From Paracoccaceae bacterium (lineage in GTDB: Bacteria > Pseudomonadota > Alphaproteobacteria > Rhodobacterales > Rhodobacteraceae), in contig PACC02000080.1 in NCBI GenBank assembly GCA_002699695.2, positions 1 to 62,882 of the forward strand: DNA of 62,882 nt, read 5' to 3'. Every line of letters starts with the position of its first letter. Positions within the stretch are counted from its first letter, which is position 1. The notes beneath the pieces are model-generated. The model saw only the letters and a list, made by a program, of their open reading frames with translations. It made no database searches and was not told the DNA's origin. A program made the position numbers and the translations under genes. Shown here piece by piece: positions 59,338-62,882 of the stretch.

Positions 59338-61554
59338 TTAGTAGAAGTTTATAGGGTCAACATCAATAGTCAAATATATTGCTTTAGGCGGTTTTCTCTT
59401 CTCTAGAATATTCTTTAACAATGGTTGAATTGAAACTGTCTTGGGCGCCTTTAGTAAAATCCTAACCCGATATTTCTTTCGAATTTTTGATATTCTAGCA
59501 TCAGCAGGTCCATATATTTCCACATCATATTTCTGCAAAGGAAGGATTTCTTTGGTAAGGTCCTTGGCAAAATTCATTGCCGCCTCATGGGTGGAACTTG
59601 AAACAACCAATGCTACCATTCTTCCAAAGGGAGGCACCCTTGCATTTTCCCTTAAATTCTTTTGGGATGTCATAAATCCTTCATCATCATCAGAGCACAG
59701 GGTCTTCATTACTGGATCCTCTGGAAAATAAGTTTGGATACAAGCTTCACCAGAAATTTTAAATCTTCCTGCTCGGCCAATCACCTGCCTCAAAAGCTGA
59801 AAAGTATTTTCTCCTGCTCGAATATCATCTCCTTTTAGTGCTAAATCAACGTCAATTACTCCTACAAAACTTAAGAATGGAAAATTGTGACCTTTCGATA
59901 TGAGCTGAGTACCGATTATTATATCAATTTCCCCGCATGTAATTCTTCTAAAACATTCTTTCAAATGTTCCAGAGATCTATAGTGATCAGAGGAAAGCAG
60001 TTCAATACGCGCATCGGGAAATAATGATCTGGTTTCTTCTTCTATTTTTTCTATACCCGGACCTATTGGTATGTAACTACATTCATTCCGGCATGATGGA
60101 CATATTTTAGGAGATTGATACCTTGCTCCGCAAAGATGACAAAGGAGGGCGCTAAACAATTTGTGTTCTACCAATTTTGCATCACAATTACAACACTTGA
60201 GCATTTGGAAACAACTCTCACAGACCAGTACTGGTGTGTATCCTCGTCGATTCAGAAACAGTAAAGATTGTTGTTTTTTCTTGATTTTCGAACTAATTTT
60301 TTCAACTATTTCTTTTGAGATCCAACTATTTCTTTCACGGTCGCTTGTTCTCAAATCCACTAAACTAATTTTTGGTAAGCTTGCATTTCCAAATCTTTCT
60401 GGAAGACTCTTACCTTCATATTTTCTTTCAAGCACATTCACCCAAGTTTCCAGACTCGGTGTTGCTGAAACTAAAATGACAGTAGCCTGAGAGCAGAATC
60501 CTTTGAGTACGGCCATGTCTCTACCATGATACCTAATACCTTCTTCTTGTTTGTATGAAGAATCATGCTCCTCGTCGACTATAACTAAACCCAAGTTATG
60601 AAAAGGCAAAAAAACTGCTGATCGTGCCCCAAAAACAAGTTTTAATGAACCATCAAGGACAGAATTAAGAATTCTTTTCTTTTCTTTTTTTGAAATTGAG
60701 GAATGCCACTCAGCGAAGCCAGATTTAAATCTTTTTCGTAATCTTTCAACAAATGTCGTCGAAAGACTAATTTCAGGGAAAACTACGAGGACTTGCTGTC
60801 CCAATAATATAGCTTCTGCTATTGCATCCATATATACTTCGGTCTTTCCTGAACCTGTCACTCCTTTAAGCATGGTAGTTGAATAGGATTTAGATTTTAC
60901 TTTTGAACGTAATTCGTTAGAAATTTTTTTCTGGAACTTAGACAAGGTGGTGCTAAATGTTACTTGAACTGTAGCAAAATTATACTTGATGGGAACTAAA
61001 GTTTTAGTTAGCAACCTTTTCTTTTCTAAATCCCTTATTACAGAATCACTTACATTGGATTCAGTTTTCAACTCTAACTTATCTATTGGCTCATCCCTTA
61101 GAGAAGAAAGAACATCTAAGACTCTTTTCCTTTGTGAGGTAAGCCTCACAACTTTCTCTGGGCCAATTTGATAAATGTACTTTGAATAGGATTTCTCTAA
61201 ATTTAAGTTTGGGTTCAAACAAAGCCTTAAGGCCGTATTTAATGGGAAAAGGTAGTACTCGCTACTCTTTTGAAGAAAGTTTCGAACTTCAATCTTTAAA
61301 CTAGGTAAATCAAGTACTTTGCTAATTCTTTTCTTTTTGTAAGAAGTCTTCAATGACTGCCCATTAGACCAAACAACTCCTAAAACAATCTTGCTTTTTA
61401 CAGGTACATTAACAATTGCTCCTAAGGTTACACCACCCTTGGGAACTAGATAGTGAAGGAATTCTGGTCCCCTTTGCGTGGTTACTACAGTTGCTGTGTC
61501 ACCCTCCTCTAAAAACAGTACACTACTATGTTGGAAAGATTTTTTATCAAGCAT
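59338..61554 (-). CDS. priA: Primosomal protein N' (replication restart helicase PriA)
   Basis: Reloads the replisome at collapsed forks. 738 residues: N-terminal 3'-DNA-binding domain, helicase Walker A GVTGSGKTEVYMDAI, Walker B VIVDEEHDSSYKQ, and the zinc-binding insertion with paired cysteines (CESCFQMLKCCNC; CHLCGARY; CPSCRNEC). QLISKGHNFPFL and QVIGRAGR are later helicase motifs. It is divergent from fsa, with which it keeps the conserved alphaproteobacterial neighbourhood. Confidence 0.95.
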   Translation of the reverse strand: MLDKKSFQHSSVLFLEEGDTATVVTTQRGPEFLHYLVPKGGVTLGAIVNVPVKSKIVLGVVWSNGQSLKTSYKKKRISKVLDLPSLKIEVRNFLQKSSEYYLFPLNTALRLCLNPNLNLEKSYSKYIYQIGPEKVVRLTSQRKRVLDVLSSLRDEPIDKLELKTESNVSDSVIRDLEKKRLLTKTLVPIKYNFATVQVTFSTTLSKFQKKISNELRSKVKSKSYSTTMLKGVTGSGKTEVYMDAIAEAILLGQQVLVVFPEISLSTTFVERLRKRFKSGFAEWHSSISKKEKKRILNSVLDGSLKLVFGARSAVFLPFHNLGLVIVDEEHDSSYKQEEGIRYHGRDMAVLKGFCSQATVILVSATPSLETWVNVLERKYEGKSLPERFGNASLPKISLVDLRTSDRERNSWISKEIVEKISSKIKKKQQSLLFLNRRGYTPVLVCESCFQMLKCCNCDAKLVEHKLFSALLCHLCGARYQSPKICPSCRNECSYIPIGPGIEKIEEETRSLFPDARIELLSSDHYRSLEHLKECFRRITCGEIDIIIGTQLISKGHNFPFLSFVGVIDVDLALKGDDIRAGENTFQLLRQVIGRAGRFKISGEACIQTYFPEDPVMKTLCSDDDEGFMTSQKNLRENARVPPFGRMVALVVSSSTHEAAMNFAKDLTKEILPLQKYDVEIYGPADARISKIRKKYRVRILLKAPKTVSIQPLLKNILEKRKPPKAIYLTIDVDPINFY

Positions 61555-61662
61555 AAAAATTTATTTCTATAAACACCATTATAAGGTAGGTTGATCTCAA
61601 ATAACCAAATCAATTCTCAAAATGTACAACGGAACGAACTTGGACTGAAGGGTAAATAAACA

Positions 61663-62316
61663 ATGGATTTTTTTCTAGATTCGGCTGAAACTCAGGAGAT
61701 CTCAAAATTTCATGAATTGGGTATAATTGATGGAGTAACCACAAACCCATCATTAATATACAAGTCTAAAAAACCTTTTCGAGAATTAGTTACTGATATA
61801 TGTGATATTACAAAAGGCCCAGTAAGTGTAGAAGCCATATCCAATTCAAATGAAAAGATGGTCGAAGAAGGTTTCGAACTAGCAAAGATAGCCAGTAACG
61901 TCGTAGTAAAATTGCCAATGACCTGGGAAGGGATTAAAGCTTGTAAAATATTGTCAAAAAATGAAATCCCGGTAAATGTCACTTTGTGTTTTTCGTCTAC
62001 ACAAGCAATATTGGCAGCTAAAGCGGGAGCTACATACGTCAGTCCATTTATAGGCCGTCTAGATGATTCAAATATCGATGGAACTGACCTTATTCGTGAA
62101 ATCAGAACTATTTATACCAATTATGGCTTTACCACAAAAATCTTGGCTGCATCAATTAGAACAAAGAATCATATTACCCAAAGTGCCATTGCAGGTGCGG
62201 ATATCGCTACAATACCGCCAAATCTATTCCATGATTTGGCCAACCACCATCTGACAGATAAAGGTCTGGAAACCTTTAATACTGATTGGGAAAAGTCAGG
62301 TCAGAAAATACTTTGA
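61663..62316 (+). CDS. fsa: Transaldolase / fructose-6-phosphate aldolase family (TalC)
   Basis: 217 residues, the short decameric type. MDFFLDSAETQEI and GVTTNPSLI open the barrel; the Schiff-base lysine is K83 in VVKLPMTWEG; ILAASIRTKNHI is a later signature. The family contains true transaldolases and fructose-6-phosphate aldolases that sequence alone does not separate; a pentose phosphate role is likely. It is followed by the DUF484 gene, 36 bp downstream. Confidence 0.92.
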   Translation: MDFFLDSAETQEISKFHELGIIDGVTTNPSLIYKSKKPFRELVTDICDITKGPVSVEAISNSNEKMVEEGFELAKIASNVVVKLPMTWEGIKACKILSKNEIPVNVTLCFSSTQAILAAKAGATYVSPFIGRLDDSNIDGTDLIREIRTIYTNYGFTTKILAASIRTKNHITQSAIAGADIATIPPNLFHDLANHHLTDKGLETFNTDWEKSGQKIL

Positions 62317-62352
62317 TTTTCCTAATTTAAAACTGAAGATTTTGGAAAGCAA

Positions 62353-62882
62353 ATGATGCCTGCTGAAACAAAAATGCCTGAAAAATTAAGAAAAGCTATT
62401 TTCAATAATCCTGAATGGATCCTACATGATAGCGAGCTACTGAAGCACCTAATTGCCACAGAAAAAAAATATGATTCTGATCGAGTAGTGGATTTACGTG
62501 ATGTTATTGTGCAAAAAACAAATTTAGATCTTGAAAATATTTCAAAATCCCATGATTCCACTATTTCTGCAGCCTATGAAAACTTTTTAGGTGCTTCAAA
62601 TCTACATAGATGCATAATCAATGTCCTTGACCAAAAAACTTTATCGGGCTTTTTAGATGCCCTCGACACGGACATAGCAAAAATCCTACAGGCCTCCGAA
62701 ATTAAATTGTTCATATATGACAATTCATTGCCTGAAGTGGAACATCAAAATTGGAAACCACTAAGCAAACTTCAGATGATAGAATTATTGAAATTAGCAA
62801 AACTATCAACAAAAAATATTGTTTCATTACGTTCTCAAAAAGAAAATGTTCTGAAGGCTAATGACTTAAAATCACAGAATGC
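62353..62882 (+). CDS. DUF484 family protein, N-terminal part (runs off the window)
   Basis: Not in the ORF track because it is open at the window end; translated by hand from ATG 62353 (a second ATG follows). At least 176 residues, with NNPEWILHDSELLKHL and VVDLRDVIVQK near the N-terminus, the family hallmark of a short helix pair before a GAF-like domain. DUF484 proteins usually precede xerC in Alphaproteobacteria; that gene would lie beyond the window. Function unknown. Confidence 0.82.
   Translation, partial: MMPAETKMPEKLRKAIFNNPEWILHDSELLKHLIATEKKYDSDRVVDLRDVIVQKTNLDLENISKSHDSTISAAYENFLGASNLHRCIINVLDQKTLSGFLDALDTDIAKILQASEIKLFIYDNSLPEVEHQNWKPLSKLQMIELLKLAKLSTKNIVSLRSQKENVLKANDLKSQN

Overview
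The window is a stretch of ordinary chromosome from an AT-rich, aerobic member of the Alphaproteobacteria, probably free-living and possibly marine. The class assignment rests on families and gene neighbourhoods typical of that group: DUF1244, DUF1467, DUF2125, DUF484, an NDUFAF7/MidA-type methyltransferase, the TIGR01459 HAD family, UbiK next to lgt, mce next to DUF1467, and the priA-fsa-DUF484 order. I cannot place it more finely without a search. Base composition looks uniform and low in GC by eye. I see no insertion sequence, integrase, phage gene, CRISPR array, tRNA or rRNA.

Layout. 1-5.7 kb: a partial tRNA methyltransferase, ispB and ispE (isoprenoids), a TPR protein and ETF:ubiquinone oxidoreductase. 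6-12.4 kb: greA, then a translation block on the minus strand (pyk, rpmI, rplT, pheS, pheT). 12.6-18.9 kb: DUF1244, D-amino acid transaminase, a BktB-like thiolase, an overlapping hydrolase/alcohol dehydrogenase pair region, argG and YggT. 19-22.7 kb: a plus-strand operon with a phytase-like exported protein, dapD, dapE, mce and DUF1467. 22.7-31.3 kb: nitroreductase, aspS, carB, tdk, csaA-like, proC, ybjN and ubiK. 31.4-35.2 kb: lgt-midA-pgeF, translationally coupled, then trxB. 35.3-39.8 kb: hsp20, purE-purK and groES-groEL; groESL has a CIRCE operator and shares a bidirectional terminator with purK. 39.9-44.6 kb: HAD hydrolase, ribF, ycgN, prs and an MFS transporter. 44.6-49.5 kb: the F1 ATP synthase operon atpHAGDC. 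49.6-54 kb: methyltransferase, gloB and clpA. 54-58.2 kb: a MotA/TolQ-like plus OmpA-like pair and a DUF2125 protein. 58.2-62.9 kb: prephenate dehydrogenase, priA, fsa and a partial DUF484 gene.

How the genes fit together. Most products serve central metabolism (lysine/DAP, arginine, proline, pyrimidine, purine, flavin, PRPP and isoprenoid synthesis), translation, respiration and protein quality control. Oxidation of fatty or amino acids is implied by the ETF dehydrogenase, the thiolase and methylmalonyl-CoA epimerase.

There is no clear new accessory system. The part most worth following up is the envelope pair at 54.0-57.2 kb. It combines a TolQ/MotA-type channel subunit that has a long cytoplasmic helical tail with an OmpA-domain partner whose coiled coil runs for roughly 450 residues. 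Two possible micro-ORFs with plausible ribosome binding sites lie in the only two gene-free gaps longer than 300 bp. Several ORF-track starts were moved to better-supported codons; the reasons are given in the entries.
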